Below are positions 32,650 through 40,376 of a stretch of DNA of 64,000 nucleotides, piece by piece; within the stretch, counting starts at the first letter, position 1; every line of letters starts with the position of its first letter. Below the pieces are notes generated by a model. That model ran no database searches. It had not been told where the DNA came from and worked only from the letters and a program-made list of their open reading frames with translations. The position numbers and the translations under genes were made by a program. The DNA comes from Coriobacteriia bacterium (GTDB lineage Bacteria > Actinomycetota > Coriobacteriia > Anaerosomatales > Anaerosomataceae). The stretch covers positions 140,236 through 204,235 of the forward strand of contig JAUSBK010000008.1 in the NCBI GenBank assembly GCA_030652115.1. Reading direction: 5' to 3'.

Positions 32650-33402
32650 ATGGGCGGCATCCTCGATCTCATCTTCCCGCCGAGGTGCGCCGGCTGCGAC
32701 CGTCCGGGCACGCTCCTGTGCGATGCCTGTCGCGGGACGCTTCCGCTCATCGATCCCGGCTCGGCGTGTGCGCGCTGCGGGGCGCCGATGCTCGGCGCGT
32801 CTGGTCCGTGCGCCGAGTGCCGCGGTCGTGCGTTCGCGTTCTCGGTAGCGCGCTGTGCCGCGCGCCTCGAGCCCCCGGTCTCGCGTGCCGTCGTGATGCT
32901 CAAGGACAGCGGCGAGCGCCGCTATGCCGCCGTCCTGGCGGAGCTGCTCGCGACAGCTGCTGACGGCTGGCTCGCGCCGGGAGCCGTTCTCGTGCCTGCG
33001 CCAGCTTCGCCTGCGGCGGTGCGCCGACGCGGTTTCGACCACGCCGCGGACATCACGCGTGCGCTCGGGCGGCTCACAGGCGCCGAGGTGCAGTGCCTGC
33101 TGCGCGCCACGGGCAGTGCCGACCAGCGGGCCCTCGGCAGGGAAGCACGCTTCGCGAACCGTGCGACCGCGTTCAGGCTGGCCGGGCCGCGCGAGATCGC
33201 AGCCGGCGCGTCGCTGCCCGAGCGGGTCGTGCTCGTCGACGACGTGTTCACGACCGGCGCCACACTCGATGCCGCCGCTCGTGTGCTGCGCGGTGCGGGC
33301 GTGGCCGAGGTACGGGCGCTTGCGGTTGCACGCGCGTGCGAGCACGTCGCTTGCGTGAGCGTATCCGAAAGGATACAATCCGAAGGAGCGTCGCTTGATT
33401 GA
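32650..33402 (+). CDS. comF: ComF family phosphoribosyltransferase-like protein
   Basis: The 250 residues have an N-terminal zinc ribbon (CAGC..LCDAC at 16-30, CARC...CAEC at 40-58) and a C-terminal PRTase domain with the PRPP loop VVLVDDVFTTGATLDAAARV and a RRRGFDHA motif. The ComF family is needed for DNA uptake in competent bacteria, but it is also universal in non-competent ones. The last 50 nt contain the promoter and operator of the following toxin gene. Confidence 0.92.
   Translation: MGGILDLIFPPRCAGCDRPGTLLCDACRGTLPLIDPGSACARCGAPMLGASGPCAECRGRAFAFSVARCAARLEPPVSRAVVMLKDSGERRYAAVLAELLATAADGWLAPGAVLVPAPASPAAVRRRGFDHAADITRALGRLTGAEVQCLLRATGSADQRALGREARFANRATAFRLAGPREIAAGASLPERVVLVDDVFTTGATLDAAARVLRGAGVAEVRALAVARACEHVACVSVSERIQSEGASLD
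33351..33378 (+). promoter_or_regulatory. Promoter with inverted repeat for the HigBA-like pair
   Basis: TTGCGT (33351-33356), 16-nt spacer, TACAAT (33373-33378), all inside the end of comF. A perfect palindrome GTATCC-GAAA-GGATAC (33361-33376) fills the spacer and overlaps the -10, as expected for an operator bound by the antitoxin. Confidence 0.7.
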
Positions 33403-33685
33403 GGTTCGACAGACCCGGGACTTCCGCGACTGGCTGAGGCAACTCAAGGACCCGGATGCCAGAGACCGCATCGTGATGAGACTGCGCCGTCTGTCGGTGG
33501 GTAATCCGGGCGATGTGAAGCCGGTCGGCGGCGGCGTCTGGGAGATGAGGATCGACTGCGGGCCGGGCTACCGACTGTACTTCACCTGGCGAGGTGATCA
33601 GGTGGTTGTGCTGCTGGCTGGCGGTAACAAGTCGACGCAGCAGCGCGACATCAGGCGGGCACAGGAACTGGCGTGGCGACCGTGA
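33395..33685 (+). CDS. Toxin, RelE/HigB-like (addiction module killer protein family)
   Basis: The 96 residues start at TTG 33395, 4-5 nt after GAAGGAG, overlapping comF by 8 nt. Visible are TRDFRDWLRQLKDPDARDRI, DVKPVGGGVWEMRIDCGPGYR, YFTWRGDQVVVLLAGGNKS. This matches the killer-protein family (COG3657) of RelE/ParE fold toxins, in which the toxin gene precedes the antitoxin gene. Likely target is translation, by analogy only. Confidence 0.88.
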   Translation: MIEVRQTRDFRDWLRQLKDPDARDRIVMRLRRLSVGNPGDVKPVGGGVWEMRIDCGPGYRLYFTWRGDQVVVLLAGGNKSTQQRDIRRAQELAWRP

Positions 33686-33987
33686 GGAGCAAGAGAGTGC
33701 GGAAGCATAAGCTGAAGACCTACCCCTGGGACGTTGTCGACCACCTCGACTCCGACGAGGCGATTGCCCGGTATCTCGACTTGGTCCTCGAGGAGGACGA
33801 TCCGGTCCTGCTGGCAGCTGCCCTCGGCGACGTCGCTCGCGCCAAAGGCATGACGAGTGTCTCGCGCGAGACCGGACTCGGTCGCGAGAGCCTCTACAAG
33901 GCGCTGTCCAGCTCGGGCAACCCCGAGTTCGCCACGGTGCACAAGGTGATCCGCTCCTTCGGGCTCAAGCTGCACGTGACGACCTAG
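33673..33987 (+). CDS. Antitoxin, HigA-like helix-turn-helix protein
   Basis: The 104 residues begin at GTG 33673, overlapping the toxin by 13 nt. The C-terminal half GMTSVSRETGLGRESLYKALS is a classic HTH, followed by SGNPEFATVHKVIRSFGLKL, matching the putative addiction module antidote family (COG3636). The N-terminus is basic. It presumably binds the toxin and the palindrome at 33361-33376. Confidence 0.88.
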   Translation: MATVRSKRVRKHKLKTYPWDVVDHLDSDEAIARYLDLVLEEDDPVLLAAALGDVARAKGMTSVSRETGLGRESLYKALSSSGNPEFATVHKVIRSFGLKLHVTT

Positions 33988-34011
33988 CTGCGCGCGCCTG
34001 TCGTCACGGCC

Positions 34012-34020
34012 TGTTACACT
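34012..34020 (+). promoter_or_regulatory. Extended -10 promoter for the structured RNA
   Basis: TGT-TACACT is an extended -10 element. The predicted start is about 34027, one base before the 5' strand of the closing helix of the RNA described next. No clear -35 is seen. Confidence 0.55.
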
Positions 34021-34027
34021 TCTTCTT

Positions 34028-34272
34028 GCTTTCACCCGGGTCTGTGGTTGCGGGCGCGCAAGCGTCCTAGTCCAAGGTAGGCGCGGCCGAAAGGACCCAC
34101 GTAAGCGCGAGGCCAAGCCTCGTCGTGAGCATGGCGCGCCTTAGGGGTAAGTCGTACCGTCCGCGGCAGCCGAGAGGTCGCTGCGGGCGAGAGGGCCGGT
34201 AGTGAGACCCAGTCTTGCGGAAGCTCCGGTATGCGGGTGTGGGGCCAAAGACCAGGTCAGCCGGGTGAAAGC
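34028..34272 (+). ncRNA. Structured RNA of about 245 nt, possibly a raiA-motif RNA
   Basis: This 313-nt gap has no supportable gene. GCTTTCACCCGG (34028-34039) is exactly complementary to 34261-34272, a 12-bp closing helix. Inside are GGGCGC-GCAA-GCGTCC (34052-34067, GNRA loop), CGAGGC-CAA-GCCTCG (34108-34122), GGTA-AGTCG-TACC (34146-34158), a GCAGC/GCTGC helix (34166-34170/34180-34184), CGGA-AGC-TCCG (34218-34228) and possibly GTCT/AGAC (34040-34043/34249-34252). RNase P, tmRNA and SRP RNA signatures are absent. The raiA-motif RNA is known from Firmicutes and Actinobacteria and often lies near raiA and comF; here comF is upstream and hpf/raiA downstream. The family assignment is a hypothesis. 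It could also act as the leader of the binding-protein gene 28 nt on. Confidence 0.65.
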
Positions 34273-34300
34273 ATCGAGGGGCACAGCCGAAGGGAGCCGC

Positions 34301-35140
34301 ATGACAACCGCACGTCGCCTGCTCGCGATCGTTCTCGCCGCCGCGCTCGTTCTTGCGATGGCCGGCTGCAAGAAGGAGGCCGAGGAGCCTGCGCTCCAGC
34401 CCAAGGTCGCTCCGCCTGTGATCTCCACCGAAGGCGTCCTCAAGGTGGGTGTCGACCTCGGTTATCCGCCGTTCGCGGGTGTGGACAACGACAAGAACGC
34501 CGGCATAGACGTGGACATTGCCGCCGCGATCGCCGAGCGGCTTGGCCTCAAGGTGGAGCTCGTGGACGTGAAGCCCAGCGAGCTGGCCGAGGCGCTCAAC
34601 GATGGTACGGTCGACATCGCGCTCGGCGGGATCTCGATCACCGACGCAGTGACGGCCGACGTATCCACCGCCGGCTCGTACCTGATCGACGGCCCCGGCA
34701 TCTTCTCGGTGGTAGCGACCGACTCAGTACCCACCACACTCACTGCAGCGGACCTCCCGGGCAAGCGCATTGCCGCGCAGCAGGGAAGCCCCGCGTTCTG
34801 GACGCTCGAGAGCGACTACGGCGAGGGCTTTGCGACCCAGTACCCGTCGCTCAAGGCAGCATTCGACGCGCTTGAGGCAGGCGAGGTCGATCTGGTCGTA
34901 GGCGACTCGGCAGTCGGCGCCTACATCGCGCGCGACTACGCCCGCGTATCGTTCGTCGGGCAGTTCGGGGCGGCGCAGCCGCTCGGCATCGCGGTCAAGA
35001 AAGACGCCACCGAACTTGAGGCCGTCATCCGGGAGGCCGTGGACGCGCTCGCCGCCGACGGCACTCTCGACACGATCCGCACCAAGTGGTTGGGGCATCT
35101 TCCGTCGCTCGAGGTGCCGGTCGAGGAATCCACGAACTGA
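34301..35140 (+). CDS. Amino-acid ABC transporter substrate-binding lipoprotein (normal domain order)
   Basis: Family 3 solute-binding protein. ATG 34301 after AAGGGAG gives 279 residues. The signal peptide ends in a lipobox with Cys23 (LAMAGC), so it is membrane-anchored. The order is standard: lobe 1 starts at GVLKVGVDLGYPPF, and lobe 2 at LTAADLPGKRIAAQQGSPAF, ending with AADGTLDTIRTKWLG. It precedes a second, permuted binding protein and the permease and ATPase genes. Polar amino acid transport is likely; the exact ligand is unknown. Confidence 0.9.
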   Translation: MTTARRLLAIVLAAALVLAMAGCKKEAEEPALQPKVAPPVISTEGVLKVGVDLGYPPFAGVDNDKNAGIDVDIAAAIAERLGLKVELVDVKPSELAEALNDGTVDIALGGISITDAVTADVSTAGSYLIDGPGIFSVVATDSVPTTLTAADLPGKRIAAQQGSPAFWTLESDYGEGFATQYPSLKAAFDALEAGEVDLVVGDSAVGAYIARDYARVSFVGQFGAAQPLGIAVKKDATELEAVIREAVDALAADGTLDTIRTKWLGHLPSLEVPVEESTN

Positions 35141-35232
35141 CGCTTCGCCTCGCACCTTTGCGGTATAGTCATTCACGGTAGTCAAAGGGGGGTGCCGGAA
35201 GGCGCTCGTCGCAAGCAGATGAAGGAGGCTCC

Positions 35233-36108
35233 ATGAGCAAGACCAAGAAGTTCGTTGCGCTGTTCCTGGTCTTCGCGCTGGCGCTCAGCATGGTTGCGCT
35301 GAGCGGCTGCACGGACGATGGCGAGGACACGGACGAGGGCACCGAAACCACCGAGCGCGCTGCGATCACCAGCGTTGACGATCTCGGCGAAGGCGACAAG
35401 GTCGGCGTCCAGTCTGGTACCACGGGCGAGGGTTGGGCCAAGGAAAACCTCGAGCCCAACGGTGTCGAGGTCGTTCCTTACGACGACATCCTGCTTGCCT
35501 TCTCGGCGCTGCAGGCTGGCGACGTTGACGGCGTTATCAACGACCTTCCGATCAGCCAGGACATCGTCAAGGACGAGACCCGTGGCCTCGAGATCGTTGA
35601 AGAGATCAAGACCGACGAGACCTATGGCTTTGCATTCAACAAAGACGACGCCGCGCTCCGCGACGCCGTCAACTGGGCGCTTGCCGAGTGCATCGCCGAT
35701 GGCACGTACGACGAGGTCTACGAGACCTGGTTCGGCGCAGCCCCGATGTCGTATCCCGAGGCTGAGAGCGGCGTGACCGCCAAGCCCGCGGATGCTCCCG
35801 CGCTGATCACCGCCGGCAAGATCGTCGTCGGCTCCGACACCGCGTTCCCGCCGTTCGAGAACGTCGAGGGTGGCGAGACGGTGGGCTTCGACGTCGACCT
35901 GCTGAATGCGATCGGCGAGAAGCTCGGCCTCACGGTCGAGTTCAAGAGCTACAAGTTCGACGCGCTCATCACGGGCGTTCAGGCCGGTACCGAGTTCGAT
36001 CTGGTCGCCTCGGCGATGACGATCACTGACGAGCGCAAGCAGTCGGTCGACTTCTCCGATCCGTACATCAACTCGAACCAGTCGCTGGCGGTCAAGAAGG
36101 CCGAGTAG
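35233..36108 (+). CDS. Circularly permuted family 3 substrate-binding lipoprotein
   Basis: The 291 residues have a signal peptide and lipobox Cys26 (ALSGC), then an acidic linker. Residues 45-168 (ITSVDDLGEGDKVGVQSGTT through TYDEVYETWFG) correspond to the half that is normally C-terminal. Residues 190-291 (LITAGKIVVGSDTAFPPF through SDPYINSNQSLAVKK) correspond to the half that is normally N-terminal. The halves are joined by a Pro/Ala/Glu linker (about 169-189). Nothing is missing, so it should fold as one binding protein with new termini at the hinge. The gene is probably expressed from TATAGT at 35164-35169. Ligand unknown. Confidence 0.88.
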   Translation: MSKTKKFVALFLVFALALSMVALSGCTDDGEDTDEGTETTERAAITSVDDLGEGDKVGVQSGTTGEGWAKENLEPNGVEVVPYDDILLAFSALQAGDVDGVINDLPISQDIVKDETRGLEIVEEIKTDETYGFAFNKDDAALRDAVNWALAECIADGTYDEVYETWFGAAPMSYPEAESGVTAKPADAPALITAGKIVVGSDTAFPPFENVEGGETVGFDVDLLNAIGEKLGLTVEFKSYKFDALITGVQAGTEFDLVASAMTITDERKQSVDFSDPYINSNQSLAVKKAE

Positions 36109-36138
36109 TGGCCGAGCGGTAACACTGCGGTAGACTTG

Positions 36139-36169
36139 GGGCCGGCGGTTCTCTTAGAGCCGTCGGCCC
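36139..36169 (+). terminator. Hairpin between binding protein and permease genes
   Basis: The 14-bp stem 36139-36152/36156-36169 (two G-U pairs) with CTT loop is followed by TGTCATTTGT. It probably attenuates read-through, giving more binding protein than permease, a common arrangement. A TAGACT box lies just before it (36131-36136). Confidence 0.65.
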
Positions 36170-36205
36170 TGTCATTTGTCCGAGCCCGTCGTAGGAGGGC
36201 CCGCG

Positions 36206-37531
36206 ATGTCGAAGTTCCGCAATTCGGTGGGGTACGTGGTCGCGGGGATCGTCGCGGTGGTGCTGGTCGCGATGCTACTCACGATGACCGGTCCGGAACG
36301 GGTGCTCTTCGAGCGGAATGCGCCGCGCGGCAAGAAGGGCACCGTAAGCGACATCTACGTGATCTCGCCCACGCGCGATGAGATCACCATCGGCAAGTCG
36401 CAGACCAACGTGGTCGCCGATCTTGCCGAGATCGACGACAACCTCGCCGCTACGATCGTCCGCACGCCGGCCGGTGCCGGACTGGGCAAGGGCGAGTGGG
36501 TCCTCAGCGCCGAGGAGACCAGCCCCACGCCGGTGCTGCTCAACGGCGACGAGATCGAGGGGACACCCACGCTCGCGGACGGGGACGTCATCACCGTCGG
36601 AGGCTCCGATGTGACGTTCACCGTGGGGCGCACGGGCATCCTCGGCGGACTCGACTGGTGGGAAGCGGGCAAGATCTCGCATCTCTACGCCTCGCCGAAG
36701 ATCATTGCCGAGGCATTCCCCATTGTGTTGGCGGCCTTCCCCATCTCGCTTGTGGCGGTGCTCGTCTCCTTCGGGCTGGCGATTCCGGGCGGCCTCATGC
36801 TCGCCTTCATGAAGATGGCGAAGAGCCGATGGTTCCGCATGCCGGCAACGCTTTACGTGGACTTCATCCGCGGCACGCCGATCTTCCTGCAGATCCTGCT
36901 CGTGTTCTTCGGCCTCACGCTTCTGCCGCCGTGGCAGGCGCTCGTCAAGGCGGTGCCTGCGATCAACGAGAGCGGCCTGTTCGGCGTGGACAACTCCATG
37001 TGGATCCGGGCGTTCGTGGTCTTGAGCTTCAACTCGGCGGCATACATGGCCGAGATCTTCCGCGCGGGCATCCAGTCCATCAGCAAGGGGCAGATGGAAG
37101 CGGCGCGTTCGCTCGGCATGACCACCGCCGCCGCCATGACCTTTGTGATCATCCCGCAGACAGTGCGGCGCATCCTGCCGACGATGATGTCCGAGTTCAT
37201 CCTGCTGTTCAAAGACACGTCGCTGTTCGCGGCCGTTGGTATGGGTGAGATGGTCATGAGGGCGCGTGAAGTGGCGTCGAGCACGCTCAACGTCTCGCCG
37301 TACCTGCTCGCCGCGGGCTTCTACCTCGTGATCACCATCCCGCTCGGCCGTCTCGTCCAGCAGCTCGAGAACCGGCTCGCGCGCTCGGAGGGTGGCGGCG
37401 CAGCCACCTTCGAGAAGAGCGAGAAGGACAACCTCGCGGCAGCTGCGGCCAAGAAGGCCGCTGCCGAGGCTGCTGCAGCGGAGAAACTCAGGATCGACGA
37501 TGCTGCCCACCGACACGCGACCGGCCGATAG
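36206..37531 (+). CDS. Amino-acid ABC transporter permease with N-terminal FHA-like domain
   Basis: ATG 36206 after GGAGGG gives 441 residues, about 200 longer than a typical HisM/GlnP permease. One membrane helix (about 9-28) is followed by an FHA-like beta domain (about 48-142) showing DEITIGKSQTN, EWVLS, VLLNGDEI and LADGDVITVGGSDVTF. The usual Arg of GR is Lys and the Ser-x-x-His motif is absent, so phosphothreonine binding is doubtful. The permease core (about 165-390) includes the EAA loop MEAARSLGMTTAAAM. An Ala/Lys-rich tail (400-441) ends it. If the N-terminus is inside, the FHA-like domain faces outward. Confidence 0.9.
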   Translation: MSKFRNSVGYVVAGIVAVVLVAMLLTMTGPERVLFERNAPRGKKGTVSDIYVISPTRDEITIGKSQTNVVADLAEIDDNLAATIVRTPAGAGLGKGEWVLSAEETSPTPVLLNGDEIEGTPTLADGDVITVGGSDVTFTVGRTGILGGLDWWEAGKISHLYASPKIIAEAFPIVLAAFPISLVAVLVSFGLAIPGGLMLAFMKMAKSRWFRMPATLYVDFIRGTPIFLQILLVFFGLTLLPPWQALVKAVPAINESGLFGVDNSMWIRAFVVLSFNSAAYMAEIFRAGIQSISKGQMEAARSLGMTTAAAMTFVIIPQTVRRILPTMMSEFILLFKDTSLFAAVGMGEMVMRAREVASSTLNVSPYLLAAGFYLVITIPLGRLVQQLENRLARSEGGGAATFEKSEKDNLAAAAAKKAAAEAAAAEKLRIDDAAHRHATGR

Positions 37532-37537
37532 GGGGCG

Positions 37538-38305
37538 ATGACGATGAGCGAACACACCACCACCCCCGCGTACAGCGGCCCGATCGTCCGGATCCGCAAC
37601 CTCAGGAAGTGCTTCGGCGAGGTTGAAGTGCTCCGCGACGTGGACATGGACGTGCAGAAGGGCGAGGTTGTGGTCATTCTCGGGCCGAGCGGCTCGGGCA
37701 AGTCGACGATGCTTCGCTGCGTGAACCGGCTCGAGGAGCCCACCGGCGGGGAGATCTGGCTCGAGGACATCAAGGTGAACGACCCCAAGACGAACATCAA
37801 CGAGGTGCGCGAGCGCATCGGCATGGTGTTCCAGCAGTTCAACTTGTTCCCGCACCTCACGGCCAAAGACAACGTGATGCTGGCGCAGCGCAAGGTTCTC
37901 AACCGCTCAAAGCACGAGGCCGAGCGCATCGCGCTCGAGCAACTCGAGCGCGTGGGCCTTGGCGACCGCGTGGACTACTTCCCGGCGCAGCTTTCCGGCG
38001 GCCAGCAGCAGCGCGTGGCGATCGCCCGCGCGCTTGCGATGGACCCGCACGTGATGCTCTTCGACGAGGTCACTTCGGCACTCGACCCGGAGCTCGTGCG
38101 CGGCGTGCTCGACGTCATGAAGGAACTCGCCAAGGCTGGCATGACGATGCTCGTGGTCACCCACGAGATGGGCTTTGCCCGCGATGTGGCGAGCCGCGCC
38201 GTGTTCATGGACGGCGGCGTGATCGTGGAGGAGGGCACTCCCTCCGAGGTGTTCGACCATCCGCGGAACGAGCGCACGAAGGACTTCCTCGGCCACATCT
38301 CATAA
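37538..38305 (+). CDS. Amino-acid ABC transporter ATP-binding protein (GlnQ/HisP-like)
   Basis: In the 255 residues the Walker A is [10 protein letters not shown]-loop [11 protein letters not shown], signature [15 protein letters not shown], Walker [13 protein letters not shown], and H-loop VVTHEM, all intact. The closest relatives are polar amino acid importers. Start uncertain: ATG 37538 is only 2 nt from the GGGGG, while ATG 37544 has an 8-nt spacing and would give 253 residues. The gene ends the transporter operon. Confidence 0.95.
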   Translation: MTMSEHTTTPAYSGPIVRIRNLRKCFGEVEVLRDVDMDVQKGEVVVILGPSGSGKSTMLRCVNRLEEPTGGEIWLEDIKVNDPKTNINEVRERIGMVFQQFNLFPHLTAKDNVMLAQRKVLNRSKHEAERIALEQLERVGLGDRVDYFPAQLSGGQQQRVAIARALAMDPHVMLFDEVTSALDPELVRGVLDVMKELAKAGMTMLVVTHEMGFARDVASRAVFMDGGVIVEEGTPSEVFDHPRNERTKDFLGHIS

Positions 38306-38376
38306 GTGTGGTGTCGCGTGGCCGAACGGGAATACTCCCTGCATCAGCGGTGGTCCGTGAGGCAGGGGAGGCCCCC

Positions 38377-39087
38377 ATGGGCGCGTGCAAGTGGTGTGGC
38401 GCGGAGAACGTCGAGAACGTTGTAACGTGCGCGAACTGCGGTCAGTCACTCGGTGCTGGGGAGGAACCCGATACCTTTGATGCCGAGGCGTCTGGCAGCG
38501 CGGCGAGCGCGCAGGTCGACGAGCAGACTGCGGCCGGCATGGCCGATGCAGGTCCGCCGCCCGTAGCAGCCGTCCCGCCGGCACCCGAGTCGCCGCCGCC
38601 GGTCACACCAGTCCCGGTCGCGCCCGCAGCGCCGCAGGCTCCCGTTGTTGCGGCGCCCGTCCCTATGGCCGCGCCACAGTACGCCCCGCCGCCGCAGCAA
38701 CCGGCCTACGCCCCGCCGCCGCAGCAACCGGCGTACGCCCCGCCGCAGCAGTACGCGGCACCCCCACAGCAGTACCCGCCCCCGCAGCAGTACGGCTACA
38801 CTCAGCCGCCGACGCAGCCGCCCAAGTCCGGCCTCGGCAACGCCATCGCCGTGACGATCCTGTGCTGCTTGCCGCTCGGCATCGTGTCGATCGTGTACGC
38901 CACGCAGGTGGACAAGAAGTGGGCGATGGGCGACTACGCCGGTTCACAGCAGGCCGCCAAGAAGGCCAACATGTGGGCGTCCATCGCGGCGGCCGTGGGC
39001 ATCGTCTGGATCATCGTGTCCGGCATCATCGGGTATACGACCGCCGAAACGAACACCACCACCACGCCCTACTACTACACCTACTAG
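38377..39087 (+). CDS. Zinc-ribbon, proline-rich, CD225/dispanin-domain membrane protein
   Basis: The start at ATG 38377 after AGGGGAGG gives 236 residues. A zinc ribbon opens the protein (CKWCGAEN and CANCGQ), followed by a Pro/Ala/Gln-rich linker of about 120 residues with repeated YAPPPQQP units. The C-terminal domain (about 150-225) has two hydrophobic segments in the CD225 pattern, CCLPLGIVSIVYATQVDKKW and a GDYAGSQQAAKKANMW loop. Such proteins occur widely in bacteria without known function. The zinc ribbon suggests an interaction platform at the membrane. Confidence 0.86.
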   Translation: MGACKWCGAENVENVVTCANCGQSLGAGEEPDTFDAEASGSAASAQVDEQTAAGMADAGPPPVAAVPPAPESPPPVTPVPVAPAAPQAPVVAAPVPMAAPQYAPPPQQPAYAPPPQQPAYAPPQQYAAPPQQYPPPQQYGYTQPPTQPPKSGLGNAIAVTILCCLPLGIVSIVYATQVDKKWAMGDYAGSQQAAKKANMWASIAAAVGIVWIIVSGIIGYTTAETNTTTTPYYYTY

Positions 39088-39097
39088 CAGGAGCGCG

Positions 39098-39523
39098 ATG
39101 AGCCAACCGGCACCCACCACACCGGGCGCGGCGGAACGCGCCCGGGCGCTGCTGTTCCTCGGCATCGCCGTGGGCGCGGTGGTGGCGATTCTCGTACCGG
39201 CGGTGGGAAGGCTCGTTCCCGAGTGCGCGTTGCGCACGCTGACCGGCCTCTACTGCCCCGGGTGCGGCACCCGTCGCGCGATGCTCGCGCTCGTGCAGGG
39301 CGATCTGGTCACCGCGCTCCGGCAGAACGCGTTCGCGGTCGTGGCGGTCGGACCGGTGCTCGTGGGCATCGTGCGCGACGCACTCGAGGCGTTCGGCGTG
39401 CGCCTGTGGCCGCGCCTGCGCTGGCCACCCGCGCTCGTGTGGGCGTTCGGCATCGGGGTGCTCGTGTTCTGGGTCGCGCGCAATCTGCCCTTTGCGCCGT
39501 TCACGTACCTGGCGCCGTTCTAG
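39098..39523 (+). CDS. DUF2752 family membrane protein
   Basis: The 141 residues have three hydrophobic segments and the family signature TGLYCPGCGTRRAMLALVQG. It starts 10 nt after the CD225-type gene, and the two families are often neighbours, so a shared membrane function is plausible. No biochemical role is established for the family. Confidence 0.85.
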   Translation: MSQPAPTTPGAAERARALLFLGIAVGAVVAILVPAVGRLVPECALRTLTGLYCPGCGTRRAMLALVQGDLVTALRQNAFAVVAVGPVLVGIVRDALEAFGVRLWPRLRWPPALVWAFGIGVLVFWVARNLPFAPFTYLAPF

Positions 39524-39625
39524 CGCGGCATGGAGATTCCGCGGAGATACCCGCTCCAGGGGTGCCTCATCGGCGGCGGCGCGGGTATGTTCATAGTGTC
39601 CGGACTCTACTAAGGAGGCCACGGT

Positions 39626-40168
39626 ATGCAGATGATCGTGAAGGGCCGCCGCATGGACGTTACCCCTGCTATCCGGGAGTACGCCGAGGAGAAGATCGGG
39701 CGCGTCACGAAGATTCTGAACAGTCAGCTCATGAGCGCAGAAGTAGAGCTCTACACCGAGCGCAACAAGTCTATAGAGAAGGGTCAGGTCGCCGAAGTAA
39801 CGGTCTACACCAAGGGGCACGTGATCCGGGCCAAGGAGGCGGCATCGGATCTCTTCGCCGCCATCGACCTGGTAAGTGAGAAGCTCGAGAGCCAGGTGCG
39901 CAGGTACAAGGACAAGACCGTGGACCGGCACACCAAGGGCGTGTCGGCGGCCGCGATTGCGCCCGCTCCCGCACCGGAAGAGCTTGACGAGCCGGCCATC
40001 GTGAAGACCAAGACGCTTGCCACCAAGCCGATGAGCACCGATGAGGCGATTCTGCAGATGGAACTCCTGGGCCACGACTTCTTCGTCTTCCGATCCGAGG
40101 ACACGGAAGGGACCAACGTTCTGTACCGCCGCAACGACGGCGACTACGGGCTCATCACATCAGCGTGA
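39626..40168 (+). CDS. hpf: Ribosome hibernation promoting factor, long form
   Basis: Dimerises 70S ribosomes into inactive 100S particles in slow growth. In the 180 residues the N-terminal RaiA/S30AE domain (1-100) shows MIVKGRRMDVTPAIREYAEEK. The C-terminal dimerisation domain (about 125-180) shows KPMSTDEAILQMELLGHDFF and YRRNDGDYGLI. ATG after TAAGGAGGC. The 102-nt upstream gap has a possible CATAGT box. A strong terminator follows. Confidence 0.96.
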   Translation: MQMIVKGRRMDVTPAIREYAEEKIGRVTKILNSQLMSAEVELYTERNKSIEKGQVAEVTVYTKGHVIRAKEAASDLFAAIDLVSEKLESQVRRYKDKTVDRHTKGVSAAAIAPAPAPEELDEPAIVKTKTLATKPMSTDEAILQMELLGHDFFVFRSEDTEGTNVLYRRNDGDYGLITSA

Positions 40169-40194
40169 CAGCCCCCTTGAGGGGCGAGGCGAGA

Positions 40195-40216
40195 GGCGCG
40201 GGCCAGAGCCCGCGCC
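40195..40216 (+). terminator. Terminator of hpf
   Basis: GGCGCGGGC (40195-40203) pairs with GCCCGCGCC (40208-40216), loop CAGA, followed by TTCTCCATTT. Confidence 0.8.
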
Positions 40217-40274
40217 TTCTCCATTTCCGGCCTGTTACCAGCGGAAAGTTGATGCATCCTTAACCAAGGGTCGG

Positions 40275-40304
40275 TTGACAGCGTCCATTGGACGCACATA
40301 TTGT
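40275..40304 (+). promoter_or_regulatory. Consensus -35 promoter with a 15-bp palindrome in its spacer
   Basis: TTGACA (40275-40280) is a perfect -35. The -10 is CATATT (40297-40302, 16-nt spacer) or TATTGT (40299-40304, 18 nt). GCGTCCA-T-TGGACGC (40281-40295) is a perfect palindrome filling the spacer, an obvious repressor or activator site. It controls the gene starting at 40377 and perhaps the whole block to 44.3 kb. Confidence 0.75.
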
Positions 40305-40376
40305 GATGTGAGCTTCACCAGTTGCGCACATTCACTCCAGTCGTAGTCGTGGTGGCAGCTGATGCTAGGAGAACGA

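Noticed and set aside
34028..34272. RNase P RNA, tmRNA or SRP RNA for the structured region
   Set aside because: The conserved segments of each (RNase P core, tmRNA tRNA-like ends, SRP apical loop) are not present.
36275..37855. 526-codon reverse open frame over the permease and ATPase genes
   Set aside because: Same composition shadow; the forward genes have all expected motifs.
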